Of a stretch of 64,000 nt of DNA, positions 1 through 7,811 are shown piece after piece. The stretch is taken from contig NZ_JAQNDK010000005.1 in the NCBI RefSeq assembly GCF_028368935.1, positions 930,001 to 994,000 of the forward strand. Reading direction: 5' to 3'. Position numbers and translations under genes: made by a program. The first letter of the stretch is position 1; each line of letters opens with the position of its first letter. The DNA is from Sorangium aterium (GTDB lineage Bacteria > Myxococcota_A > Polyangia > Polyangiales > Polyangiaceae). Below the pieces are notes generated by a model that saw nothing but the letters and a program-made list of their open reading frames with translations, had not been told where the DNA came from and did not search any database.

Positions 1-1
1 G

Positions 2-298
2 GTGCGGCTCGCGATGGTGGGGCTCAACGCGATCGCGTTCGCGCTCGCCGGGGTCGCCGGCGGCTACCTCGTGGGGCGGTTCGGCGGGCGCGCCGGGCGG
101 CGCGAGGCCGCCGCGAGCGGCGCCGTCGTCGCGGCGCTCGCCTGGGCGCTCGCCCTCGCCGAGGGCGCGCCGGCGGGCGCGCTGGGGTGGGCGCTGCTCC
201 TGGTCGTGGTGGTCACGATCGGCAGCGCAGCGTCGTACGCCGGCGGCAGCGCCGGCCTCCGAGCCCGCGCCGCTTCCGGCCCGCCGCGCTCGCGCTGA
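2..298 (+). CDS. C-terminal part of a hydrophobic membrane protein (5' end outside window)
   Basis: The frame is open from the first bases to a TGA at 296-298. About 98 residues are visible, with three hydrophobic stretches of Ala/Val/Leu/Gly separated by short Arg-rich turns (for example VGRFGGRAGRR), as in a small multi-span inner-membrane protein. A GTG at position 2 could be a start, but nothing upstream is visible, so a truncated 3' end is just as likely. No family motif is recognised. It converges on folK with about 30 bp between the stops. Confidence 0.5.
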   Translation: MRLAMVGLNAIAFALAGVAGGYLVGRFGGRAGRREAAASGAVVAALAWALALAEGAPAGALGWALLLVVVVTIGSAASYAGGSAGLRARAASGPPRSR

Positions 299-329
299 GC
301 GCCGCGCCCGCGCGCCGCCGCGGCGCAGA

Positions 330-827
330 TCAGCTCGGATCGAGCTTGCGAATCGGCGCGCTCGCCTCGGGGAGCGCGGCGTAGGCGACGGCCGTGCGAG
401 GGTCGCGCGCGTCGGGGGCGACGTCGAGCAGCGGCCTGAGCGCGAACACACGGCCGCAGAGCCGCGGGTGAGGCACCTCGAGATCCGGCTCTGCGACGGC
501 CTCGCCCTCGATCCAGAGCAGGTCCAGATCGATCGTGCGCGGCCCCCATCGCACAGGATCGGGGCGCGTCCGCCCGAGCGAGCGCTCCACGGCGAGGGTG
601 CGCTCGAGGATCTGGCGCGCGGGCAGCGACGTGGCGATGAGCACCGCGGCGTTCACGTAGTCGCCTTGCGGAGGGCCGCCTGCGGGCGGCGACTCGTAGC
701 GCGACGACTCGCGGATGACGTCGAGATCGGGATCCGCGCCGAGCGCTGCGATGGCGGCGCGGAGGGTCGCCAGGCGATCGCCCAGGCTCGACCCGATCCC
801 GATGACGACGCGCCGGCGGGGCCTCAT
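330..827 (-). CDS. folK: 2-amino-4-hydroxy-6-hydroxymethyldihydropteridine pyrophosphokinase
   Basis: FolK (HPPK) transfers pyrophosphate from ATP to 6-hydroxymethyl-dihydropterin in cytoplasmic folate synthesis. The 165-residue product has the usual family length. It opens with VIGIGSSLGDR, the family's G-S-N/S-LGDR-type start, and carries the signature RWGPRTIDLDLLWI around residues 93-106, with the ATP/Mg-binding Asp pair. VPHPRL and the following FALRPLLDVAP are also typical. The ATG at 825-827 directly precedes the first beta strand, as in other HPPKs. No folB or folP neighbour is present, so it appears to be a stand-alone folate gene. Confidence 0.93.
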   Translation of the reverse strand: MRPRRRVVIGIGSSLGDRLATLRAAIAALGADPDLDVIRESSRYESPPAGGPPQGDYVNAAVLIATSLPARQILERTLAVERSLGRTRPDPVRWGPRTIDLDLLWIEGEAVAEPDLEVPHPRLCGRVFALRPLLDVAPDARDPRTAVAYAALPEASAPIRKLDPS

Positions 828-909
828 GGCGAGAACTTACCATGCGCCGCGCGCACCCGGCGGCATGCGGCGCTCCGCGCGGAGCGCGGGTATCGCTCCG
901 GAGAGCGGC

Positions 910-972
910 GCGAGGTGGGCTCCGGCGCGCGCGAGGTGGGCTCCGGCGTGCGCGAGGTGGGCTCCGGCGCGC
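910..972. repeat. Three tandem 21-bp repeats between folK and the next gene
   Basis: Units at 910-930, 931-951 and 952-972 share gcgaggtgggctccggcg; the middle unit differs from the others by one base near its end. The array lies in the 166-bp gap upstream of folK (828-993). A degenerate fourth unit may follow at 973. Read on the minus strand in one frame it would give repeated PEPTSR, but no convincing gene uses that frame. Confidence 0.8.
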
Positions 973-993
973 GCCAAGAGGGCGCCGTCGCGA

Positions 994-1359
994 TCACTCG
1001 CCCGGATCCGAGGCGCGGCGTCCTCCACCGATCCGCCGGCCCTCCGGCCGCGGGGGGAAGACGCGCCGATCCTCGGGGCTGCGGCGCGCGATCGGGGAGC
1101 GGCGCTCGACGGACGGATCGCGCTGCGCCGGCTGCGCGCTGCGCTGGAGCCCCACGAACAGCGCGCGCATCTCCTCGAACGTCTCCGGCATGGCGGCGGC
1201 CACGGTCGCCGCGTGCGTCCGGCACAGGCTCAGCGAGCGCCCCTGGATGACCACGCGCGCCATCCGCGTCCTCGCGCGAGGATCCCCGGGCGCGCCGCCC
1301 TCCCGATCGCCCTGCTCGCCGTCGCTGCACACGGCACACCGCTCGAATGACTCGCCCAT
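994..1359 (-). CDS. Small protein with an N-terminal Cys pair, function unknown
   Basis: From the ATG at 1357-1359 this gives 121 residues. The N-terminus has CAVCSD (CxxC) and a later SLCRTHAATV (C-x2-H), a spacing that could hold one zinc ion. It is followed by a helical segment (PETFEEMRALFVGLQRSAQ) and a basic Arg/Pro-rich tail with repeated RRSPxxRR elements, which suggests nucleic-acid binding (inference). An upstream in-frame start would add 12 residues. It lies 55 bp downstream of gshB on the same strand and may be co-transcribed with it. No known family is recognised. Confidence 0.6.
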   Translation of the reverse strand: MGESFERCAVCSDGEQGDREGGAPGDPRARTRMARVVIQGRSLSLCRTHAATVAAAMPETFEEMRALFVGLQRSAQPAQRDPSVERRSPIARRSPEDRRVFPPRPEGRRIGGGRRASDPGE

Positions 1360-1414
1360 GGGGGAGCCTTCGCAGAGGCGGGCGCTCCGGGCCAACTTTC
1401 CGGAGCCAGGTGGC

Positions 1415-2371
1415 TCACGCGCGCGCGGACCGGCCGCGCGCCCGCTCCTCGGCCCAGGCGATCACCCTCGCCGCCGGATCCTCGCCGGTGAAGCGCCCGA
1501 GCTCCTGGATGCCCGTCGGGCTCGTGACGTTCACCTCGGTCAGGCGCTCGCCGATGACGTCGAGGCCCACGAAGAAGAGGCCGTCGGCGCGGAGGCGAGG
1601 CGCGACAGCGCGGACGAGATCGAGCTCGCGCGGCGAGAGCTCCGTCGAGACGACGCGCCCGCCGACGTGGATGTTCGAGCGGTGATCGTCGTCGCGGGGC
1701 ACCCGGAGGATGGCGCCGAGCGGCTCGCCGTCGAGCAAGAGGACGCGCTTGTCGCCGTGGACGACGGCGGGCAGGTACTCCTGGACCATGGCGAGGCGCT
1801 GCCCCTCGCTCGTCATCATGTCCGCGATGGCGCGCGCGTTCTTGTCGCGCTCGCTGATCTGCAGCACGCCGAGGCCGCCCGCGCCGTCGAGCGGCTTGAT
1901 CACCGCCGTTCCGCCGAGGGCGCGCACGAACGCGTGGATCTGCTCGCGGTCGGCGGTCACCAGCGTCCTCGGCGTCCACTCGGGGAAGTTCAGCGCGTAG
2001 AGCTTCTCGTTGGCGTCGCGCAGCCCGCGGGGGTCGTTCACGATGAGCGGGCAGCGCCGCGCGCGCTCCAGGATCAGCGTCGCGTACAGGTAGCTGCGAT
2101 CGAACGGCGGGTCCTTGCGGATGAAGATGGCGTCCACGTCCGCGAGCCGGAGCCGCTCGGGGCCCGCCGCGAGCGAGATGAACGGGGGCGCGTCGCCGAT
2201 GTGCAGCGGCGAGGCCGAGGCGTGCGCCTCGCCGCCGTCGATCGAGAGGTCGCGCGGCAAGCAGTGGTAGCTCTCGTGGCCGCGCGCCTGCGCCGCTCGG
2301 ATGAAGGCGAACGACGTGTCCTTGTCGTGCGTCACGCGGCTCAGCGGATCCATGACGAAGACGAAGCGCAT
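1415..2371 (-). CDS. gshB: Glutathione synthetase (ATP-grasp)
   Basis: GshB ligates glycine to gamma-glutamylcysteine using ATP in the cytoplasm. The 318-residue protein has the family's usual length. The N-terminal domain begins MRFVFVMDPLSRVTHDKDTS, with the DP.....KDTSF pattern of GshB. RKDPPFDRSYLYAT and VNDPRGLRDANEKLYAL are strong family blocks. VIKPLDGAGGLGV is the ATP-grasp glycine-rich loop. DVIGERLTEVNVTSPTG near residues 280-296 supplies the Mg-binding Glu/Asn. The start at 2369-2371 matches family N-termini. No gshA is visible nearby. Confidence 0.95.
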   Translation of the reverse strand: MRFVFVMDPLSRVTHDKDTSFAFIRAAQARGHESYHCLPRDLSIDGGEAHASASPLHIGDAPPFISLAAGPERLRLADVDAIFIRKDPPFDRSYLYATLILERARRCPLIVNDPRGLRDANEKLYALNFPEWTPRTLVTADREQIHAFVRALGGTAVIKPLDGAGGLGVLQISERDKNARAIADMMTSEGQRLAMVQEYLPAVVHGDKRVLLLDGEPLGAILRVPRDDDHRSNIHVGGRVVSTELSPRELDLVRAVAPRLRADGLFFVGLDVIGERLTEVNVTSPTGIQELGRFTGEDPAARVIAWAEERARGRSARA

Positions 2372-2457
2372 GCGGTCTCTCGCGGTAGGGGTTGGTCGGA
2401 AAGGTGATCGAGGGAGGGGAGAGGACGGCGCCCGCCATGGAGCGAGCGCCGGCGCGC

Positions 2458-3327
2458 TCACTGCATCGCAGCGAGGACGAGCTGCGTGCTGAGGTCGTCG
2501 CCGAGATCCGAGGCGAGCGCGTAGCCGACGCCGCTGCGCTCGGCGGCCGCGACCGAGTAGCCGTTGATGTTGCCCACGTAGACGGGGCGCTCGCGCACGA
2601 CGCGAGGCTGCAGGATCGGCTGCGCCTTCTGCACCGGGACCGCGCGCGAGTTGAACAGGTAGACCGTCACGCGGTGGTTGCCCCGCACCACGAACTGGAG
2701 CAGCGCGGCGCGCCGATCGCGCATCGTGTGCACGCGGGCGCCCATGAAGTTCGCCGGAATCGACTGGAACTGCGGCCTGCGGACCGGGACGCCGACGAAC
2801 GGATCGAAGCGCGGGAGGTCCTCCGGGTTGGTCGTCTCCGGAGGCAGCGGCTGCGCGTGCTGGGTGACGAGATCGTCGAGCAGGACCTCGACGCTCTCCG
2901 CGCCCGCGAGATCGACCGCCGCCCTCGAGGGGCTCGCCTTCGCGGCGTCCGCCGGCGCGTCCGGCCGCCGCGCCACGCCCACGATGAAGACGACGCCCGC
3001 CGCCGCGGCGAGCGCGATCGCGTACCCCTTGTGCACGAGGCGCGGCCTCGCCTCGACCGACTGCGCCGCGTCGCGCGCCTGCTCGTGCGCCACCGCCGCG
3101 GCGACGCGCGCCCGCAGCGCGTCCGGGCACCCCGACCCCGACGGCCGCGCCCGCTTCAGGCTCGCCCGCAGCGAGCGCAGGAGCCTCACCTGCTCGAAGC
3201 ACGGAGGGCACTGGACGAGGTGGGACTCGAGATCGACGGCGTGATCCGGATCCAGCTCGCCGTCGACGTAGGCGGACAGCGCGTAGTCGAACCGCGAACA
3301 GCTCTCGATCGATTTCGCAGCGCTCAT
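2458..3327 (-). CDS. Zinc-finger anti-sigma factor with a transmembrane segment
   Basis: This 289-residue protein has an N-terminal anti-sigma zinc-binding domain: CSRFDYALSAYVDGELDP followed by HLVQCPPC (the HxxxCxxC motif). A basic linker leads to one membrane span (YAIALAAAAGVVFIVGVA, about residues 102-119) and a periplasmic C-terminal domain of about 165 residues of unknown fold, which is the likely signal-sensing part. Its ATG overlaps the TGA of the upstream ECF sigma gene by 4 bp (3324-3327), so the two are translationally coupled. It is predicted to hold that sigma factor at the membrane until a stimulus arrives (inference from the family). Confidence 0.88.
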   Translation of the reverse strand: MSAAKSIESCSRFDYALSAYVDGELDPDHAVDLESHLVQCPPCFEQVRLLRSLRASLKRARPSGSGCPDALRARVAAAVAHEQARDAAQSVEARPRLVHKGYAIALAAAAGVVFIVGVARRPDAPADAAKASPSRAAVDLAGAESVEVLLDDLVTQHAQPLPPETTNPEDLPRFDPFVGVPVRRPQFQSIPANFMGARVHTMRDRRAALLQFVVRGNHRVTVYLFNSRAVPVQKAQPILQPRVVRERPVYVGNINGYSVAAAERSGVGYALASDLGDDLSTQLVLAAMQ

Positions 3328-4010
3328 GCGGCACCCCGCTTCCGCTTGCGGTACGCGTCCAGGTCGGCGGGCGCGTCCTTCGCGGCGTCTTCGCTGACGA
3401 TGCCCATCAGGACCGCGTGCTCGCGCAGCGTCTTCTGGAGGAGCTTGCGGCCCCTGTGCAGGCGCGACATCACCGTGCCGATCGGGCAGCCCATCGCCTC
3501 GGCGATCTCCTTGTAGGAGAGCTCCTCGATGTCCGACAGCACCACGGCCAGCCGGAACTCCTCGGGCAGCGCGTCGAGGGCGCGCTGCACCTCCGCCTCC
3601 ACGAGCGGCGTGAGCGCCTGGGTCTCCGGATCGCGCATCGCGCGCATCGTCGTCGCGCCGACCCACGCATCGGTGAGCGGCTCGGCGTCGGGGCCGTCGA
3701 AGATACCTCGCTCGAGGCCCCCGCGACGGTACCGGTTGATGAACGTGTTCGTCAGGATCCGAAGCAGCCAGGCCTTGAGGTTGGTGCCCGGCTCGAACTG
3801 ACCCCGGGCGCGCATCGCCTTGACGATGGTGTCCTGGACCAGATCCTCCGCCTCCGTCGAGCTCTTCGTCATCCGGCAGCTCACGCCATAGAGCGTGTCC
3901 AGATGACCCAGCAGCTCGATCTCGAAGGCGTCGGCGCGGCCACCGTCGGCGCTGGCCAACGACAGGTCCTGCGCTACGGACGCAGGTTTCTTGCTGAAGA
4001 AGAACGGCAT
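3324..4010 (-). CDS. ECF-family RNA polymerase sigma factor
   Basis: This 228-residue sigma factor has region 2 (DTLYGVSCRMTKSSTEAEDL then VQDTIVKAMRA and LKAWLLRILTNTFINRYRR, residues 45-110) and region 4 (LDALPEEFRLAVVLSDIEEL then SYKEIAEAMGCPIGTVMSRL, residues 155-200, containing the HTH). A 45-residue insertion between them (RRGGLERGIFDGPDAEPL onward) is typical of SigE/RpoE-like myxobacterial ECFs. The ATG at 4008-4010 (MPFFFSKK) is preferred; an upstream extension would add 63 Arg-rich residues without similarity. It is followed by its anti-sigma gene with an ATGA overlap. ECF sigmas usually autoregulate such pairs. Confidence 0.92.
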   Translation of the reverse strand: MPFFFSKKPASVAQDLSLASADGGRADAFEIELLGHLDTLYGVSCRMTKSSTEAEDLVQDTIVKAMRARGQFEPGTNLKAWLLRILTNTFINRYRRGGLERGIFDGPDAEPLTDAWVGATTMRAMRDPETQALTPLVEAEVQRALDALPEEFRLAVVLSDIEELSYKEIAEAMGCPIGTVMSRLHRGRKLLQKTLREHAVLMGIVSEDAAKDAPADLDAYRKRKRGAA

Positions 4011-4044
4011 GGGCTCGCTCGGGGGAACAGAGGAGCGCCCAGGG

Positions 4045-4788
4045 CTATTCCAGCCTGCTCTCGCCCCCCGAACCCTCGACCGCGGGTTCGTCCGCGCCGG
4101 AGCCCGCCTGGAGCGGAGCCGCGTCCTCGATGGGTTCACCAGAGCGTCCCTGGAGCTTGGCCTCCAGCTCGTCAATGCGCTGCGACAGGCGCTTGACATC
4201 GGCCTGGAGATCGCGGACCAGCCCGAGGCCCGGGAGGATGGCGCGGATGCGCTCGTCGACGGCCTGCTGCCACTGATCGAGCGTCTGCTTCGAGCTCTCG
4301 ACGATCCCGCTCAGGCGCCCCTTCGCGTGGCTCGACCTGTCCGTGTCGAGCGGCGGGGGCGGATGGGACGATGGCGACACGGGCGTCGCCTGCTCCGTCC
4401 CCGGGGCGGGCGCCGTTCCAGGCGCCGCCACGCCGCCCTCGCCCGGGACCGCGCCGGGGATGAGCCGGCCGATCGGGCCCTCGCGCAGCTGCGAGAGCAG
4501 CCGCTCGCCGCGCTCCTGGATCAGATCTCTCAGCGTGCCGAGCGGTACCGAGCGCGGCTGCGATTTGAGATCCTCCGAGATGATCAGCGCCAGCGTGACC
4601 TCGGTCTTGTCCTCCTTGGTCGCGTTGTCGATGATCTGGACCTCTTCGCCAGCCCGGACCATCTCCCCTATCTGCTGCAGGGTGACGTAACGACTGTCCT
4701 TCGTGTCGTAGAGCTTCCGATTGGAGTAGCGCTTAATAACGCGACGCGGTACCTCGCCGCCTCCCAGAGTCTCCTTCGCCGTTTCCAT
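4045..4788 (-). CDS. Polyhydroxyalkanoate-synthesis-repressor-type DNA-binding regulator
   Basis: The N-terminus contains VIKRYSNRKLYDTKDSRYVT then LQQIGEMVRAGEEVQIIDN, the hallmark of the PHB/PHA accumulation regulator DNA-binding domain (PhaR N-terminal family), residues 15-75. A second block (GTLRDLIQERGERLLSQL) and a Pro/Ser linker follow. The C-terminal third is a predicted coiled coil with heptads (LVRDLQADVKRLSQRIDELE), likely for oligomerisation. Start chosen at ATG 4786-4788, just before the conserved domain, with GAGGAG adjoining; a GTG at 4848 is an alternative. No PHA synthase is seen in the window, so the target is unknown. It diverges from the ABC ATPase gene. Confidence 0.82.
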   Translation of the reverse strand: METAKETLGGGEVPRRVIKRYSNRKLYDTKDSRYVTLQQIGEMVRAGEEVQIIDNATKEDKTEVTLALIISEDLKSQPRSVPLGTLRDLIQERGERLLSQLREGPIGRLIPGAVPGEGGVAAPGTAPAPGTEQATPVSPSSHPPPPLDTDRSSHAKGRLSGIVESSKQTLDQWQQAVDERIRAILPGLGLVRDLQADVKRLSQRIDELEAKLQGRSGEPIEDAAPLQAGSGADEPAVEGSGGESRLE

Positions 4789-4843
4789 CTCCTCTACGCC
4801 TCGAGTCGATTGGACCACCGCGAGAAACCTCGCGCAAGGGAAG

Positions 4844-4870
4844 ATCACTCGATATCACTCGAATCATTCG
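4844..4870. promoter_or_regulatory. Three roughly 10-bp-phased ATCACTCG-like boxes in a divergent intergenic region
   Basis: ATCACTCG occurs at 4844-4851 and 4854-4861, with ATCATTCG at 4863-4870. The near-10-bp spacing puts the boxes on one face of the helix. They lie between the PhaR-type regulator (minus) and the ABC ATPase (plus), where an autoregulatory operator would be expected. The boxes are seen directly; the regulatory role is inferred. Confidence 0.45.
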
Positions 4871-4884
4871 ACAAAAGAGACCGC

Positions 4885-5700
4885 GTGCAGGGGCCGGCGA
4901 TCGATCTGCGTGACGTGGCCGCGAGCTATCCCACCGGGAGGCTGGCGCTGGAGGGGATCAGCCTGGAGGTGCGCGCGGGCGAGCTCTGCGCCGTCCTGGG
5001 GCCGAACGGCGCGGGAAAATCGACGCTGGTCCGGGTCCTCTCGGGGGCCCTGCGGCCGGCGCGGGGCGAGGCGACCCTGCTGGGGAGGCCGCTCGCCGGC
5101 ATGGACCGGCGGGCGATCGCGCGGCGCGTGGCGGTCGTGCCGCAGGGGATCGCCTCGGCGCCCGGCTTCACGGTGCGCGAGGTCGTCATGATGGGCCGCG
5201 CGCCCCACCAGGGCGCGTGGATGCTCGCCGCCGGCCGGGACGAGGAGGCGGTCGCCCGCGCCCTCGACGCCTGCGATCTCGTGGGGCTCGCGGGGAGGCC
5301 GGTGGCCGAGCTCTCCGGCGGCGAGCAGAAGCGGGTGGCCATCGCCCGCGCGCTCGCGCAGGAGGCGCAGGTGCTGATCCTCGACGAGCCCGGGGCGCAC
5401 CTCGACATCCGCCACTCGATCGAGGTCCACGAGGTCGTGCGCAGGGAGGTGGCCGAGCGGCGCCTCGCCTGCGTCGCGGTGCTGCACGACCTCAACGCGG
5501 CCGCCCAGTACGCCGACCGCGTGGCGCTCCTCAAGGCCGGGCGGCTGGTCGCCCACGGCACCGTCGAGGAGGTGATGACCTACCGCCGGCTCAAGGACGT
5601 GTTCGAGGCGGAGCTCTACGTGGGCGTGAACGAGCTCGACGGCAGCCGTTACTTCCTCCCCGTCCGGGGCGCGCACGAGGGCCGGCACGAAGGCGGGTAG
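4885..5700 (+). CDS. ABC transporter ATP-binding protein, iron-complex/haem type (HmuV/FecE-like)
   Basis: This 271-residue ATPase has all ABC motifs in order: Walker A GPNGAGKSTL (about residue 45), Q-loop VVPQGIASAP, signature LSGGEQKRVAIARAL, Walker B VLILDEPGAHLD and H-loop LHDLNAAAQYADRVAL. GRAPHQG after the Q-loop, the LDIRHSIEVHEVVR block and the C-terminal HGTVEEVMTYRRLKDVFEAE match the haem/siderophore/cobalamin importer subfamily. Start GTG 4885 follows AAAAGAGA. Neither a permease nor a binding protein is adjacent, so it is an orphan subunit here and its substrate is unproved. About 80 bp separate it from nuoH. Confidence 0.87.
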   Translation: MQGPAIDLRDVAASYPTGRLALEGISLEVRAGELCAVLGPNGAGKSTLVRVLSGALRPARGEATLLGRPLAGMDRRAIARRVAVVPQGIASAPGFTVREVVMMGRAPHQGAWMLAAGRDEEAVARALDACDLVGLAGRPVAELSGGEQKRVAIARALAQEAQVLILDEPGAHLDIRHSIEVHEVVRREVAERRLACVAVLHDLNAAAQYADRVALLKAGRLVAHGTVEEVMTYRRLKDVFEAELYVGVNELDGSRYFLPVRGAHEGRHEGG

Positions 5701-5779
5701 GTCAGCCGGTGGGTAGACGGCGCGAGCGCTTTTCTCCGCATTCTCGACCACGCGAGCGGCGCGGTTTATAAGCGGCGCC

Positions 5780-7762
5780 ATGCGCGGATCTCCACCCTGG
5801 AGAGCTCTCTCTCGAGGCTTCTTGCCGTGCCTCCTGGCCCTCCTCGCGCTGCTCGGCGCGGCCGGCTGCGCCGAGAGCAGGACGGCGCCCGAGCTCCTGA
5901 GCGTCGTCGACGTCGTGCCGCGCGAGGTCGACCTCGGCGACCGCATCGAGATCCTCGGGACCAACCTGCCCACCGCCGAGGCGAAGGAGGCGGTCGTCAC
6001 GTTCCGCGGCACCCTCCGCCGCCCCGGCCAGGCGCCGCTCACCGGCCAGAGCATCGAGATCGAGGGCGCGCAGGTCAGCAGCACGAAGATCTCGCTGGTC
6101 TTCTCCGAGGGCCTGCAGTCCCGCTTCGCCGGCCGCGGCGACGACGCGGTGCACACGACCTTCCACGGCGACGTCGTCGTCGAGATCCCCGCGACCGCGC
6201 AGGGCGCGCTCCCCGTGAACGGCACGGTGAGGGGCGTCACGATGGACTTCCTCCCGCCGACCCCGCGCCGCGCCGTCATCGAGGCGCGCGTGAAGGAGGG
6301 GGCGCGCGCGCTCGCGTTCTTCGGCGTCGAGGTCGCGGCCGAGGCGCCGCCCGCCGGCGGGCTCGTCGTGACGGGCGTGCGCGACGGGAGCCCTGCGGGC
6401 CAGGCGGGGCTCCAGCCCGGCGACGTGATCACGCGCTTCGAGGGCGTGAAGGTCCTCTCGAAGGCCGACGTGATCCCGAGCGGCCACGAGCGGCGCTCCG
6501 CGGTCGGGATCCGGCGGGGCGGCGGAGCGACCCCGTCCGAGATCGAGCTCTCGACGGAGGGGTTCCAGGCGAGCGCCCCGACCGATCTGCTCGGCGCCGG
6601 GATCGTCCTCGGCGTGGCCGCCGCGATCATCCTGCTCTTCATGGCGCCGACCGCGGGGATCATCACCTGGGTCGAGCGGCGCGTCTCTGCGCGCATGCAG
6701 TCCCGCATCGGGCCGAACCGCGCGGGGCCGCAGGGCTTTCTCGTGTGGGTCGCCGACGGGATCAAGTCGATCATGAAGGAGGACGTCATCCCGGCCGAGA
6801 GCGACAAGGCGCTGTTCCGGCTCGCGCCCTACCTCGTGTTCGTCGGCGTGTCGGCCACGTTCGTCGTCATGCCGTTCGGCCAGTACCTCATCGCGGCCGA
6901 CCTCGACATCGGGATCCTCTTCGTCATCGCCGTGACGTCGCTGGTCACCATCGGCCTCATGACCGGCGGCTGGGCGTCGAACAACAAGTGGTCGCTCCTC
7001 GGCGGGATCCGATCGGCGGCCCAGATCATCAGCTACGAGATCCCCGGCGCGGTCGCGATCGTGTGCATCGTGATGATGACGGGCTCGCTGCGGCTCCAGG
7101 ACATCATCGGCGCGCAGGGCGGCGCCGGGCCCTCGCTCCTCGACGTGGGCGGCTGGCCCTGGCACTGGTTCGTCTTCCGCAACCCGATCACGTTCGCGCT
7201 GTTCTTCCTGTATTTCACGACGGCGCTCGCGGAGGGCAACCGCGCGCCGTTCGACCTGCCCGAGGCGGAGAGCGAGCTCGTGGCCGGCTACTCGACCGAG
7301 TACTCCGGCATGCGGTACCTCTTCTTCTTCTTCGCCGAGTGGGCGAACGTCTTCGTGATGTGCGGCATCGCGAGCGCGCTCTTCCTCGGGGGCTGGCAGA
7401 TCCCCGGCGTCTCGCCGGCCCAGCAGGAGGCGAGCTTCGGGCTCCAGCTCGTCGGCGTCTTCCTCTTCCTGCTGAAGAGCTGGGCGCTCGTCTTCGTGGT
7501 CATCTGGATCCGCTGGACGCTGCCGCGCGTCCGCATCGACCAGATGATGAACCTCTGCTGGAAGTGGTTCGTCCCGCTGTCGTTCGTGGCCTTCCTCCTG
7601 ACGGCGCTCTGGATGGTGATCGGCGTCAGCAAGACGGTCCAGCTCGTCATCAGCGTCGTCACCTTCGCCGCCTGGGCGTACCTGTTCATCCACTTCATCC
7701 GAAGGGTCCAGCACAACCTGCGGGAGGCCAAGGTCGCGCTCCACCTGAATCCGTTCCTCTGA
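5780..7762 (+). CDS. nuoH: NADH-quinone oxidoreductase subunit H with extra lipoprotein/IPT/PDZ N-terminus
   Basis: The 660-residue product is twice the usual NuoH length. Residues 1-30 form a lipoprotein-type signal (LLALLALLGAAGC). Residues 38-170 resemble an IPT/TIG-like beta-sandwich opening (VVDVVPREVDLGDRIEILGT). Residues 185-265 form a PDZ domain (GLVVTGVRDGSPAGQAGLQP then GDVITRFEGV). From about residue 268 the sequence is canonical NuoH, the proton-channel-linked subunit of complex I next to the quinone site: ITWVERRVSARMQSRIGPNR, GNRAPFDLPEAESELVAGY, and TEYSGMRYLFFFFAEW, with eight predicted helices. One uninterrupted frame covers all parts. No other nuo gene is adjacent. ATG 5780 is the only start that gives a proper signal peptide. 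Confidence 0.88.
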   Translation: MRGSPPWRALSRGFLPCLLALLALLGAAGCAESRTAPELLSVVDVVPREVDLGDRIEILGTNLPTAEAKEAVVTFRGTLRRPGQAPLTGQSIEIEGAQVSSTKISLVFSEGLQSRFAGRGDDAVHTTFHGDVVVEIPATAQGALPVNGTVRGVTMDFLPPTPRRAVIEARVKEGARALAFFGVEVAAEAPPAGGLVVTGVRDGSPAGQAGLQPGDVITRFEGVKVLSKADVIPSGHERRSAVGIRRGGGATPSEIELSTEGFQASAPTDLLGAGIVLGVAAAIILLFMAPTAGIITWVERRVSARMQSRIGPNRAGPQGFLVWVADGIKSIMKEDVIPAESDKALFRLAPYLVFVGVSATFVVMPFGQYLIAADLDIGILFVIAVTSLVTIGLMTGGWASNNKWSLLGGIRSAAQIISYEIPGAVAIVCIVMMTGSLRLQDIIGAQGGAGPSLLDVGGWPWHWFVFRNPITFALFFLYFTTALAEGNRAPFDLPEAESELVAGYSTEYSGMRYLFFFFAEWANVFVMCGIASALFLGGWQIPGVSPAQQEASFGLQLVGVFLFLLKSWALVFVVIWIRWTLPRVRIDQMMNLCWKWFVPLSFVAFLLTALWMVIGVSKTVQLVISVVTFAAWAYLFIHFIRRVQHNLREAKVALHLNPFL

Positions 7763-7811
7763 GCGCAAACCGCGGTGCCACCTCGGCCTTGCGCTGAGGT
7801 ATGCTGTCGGC

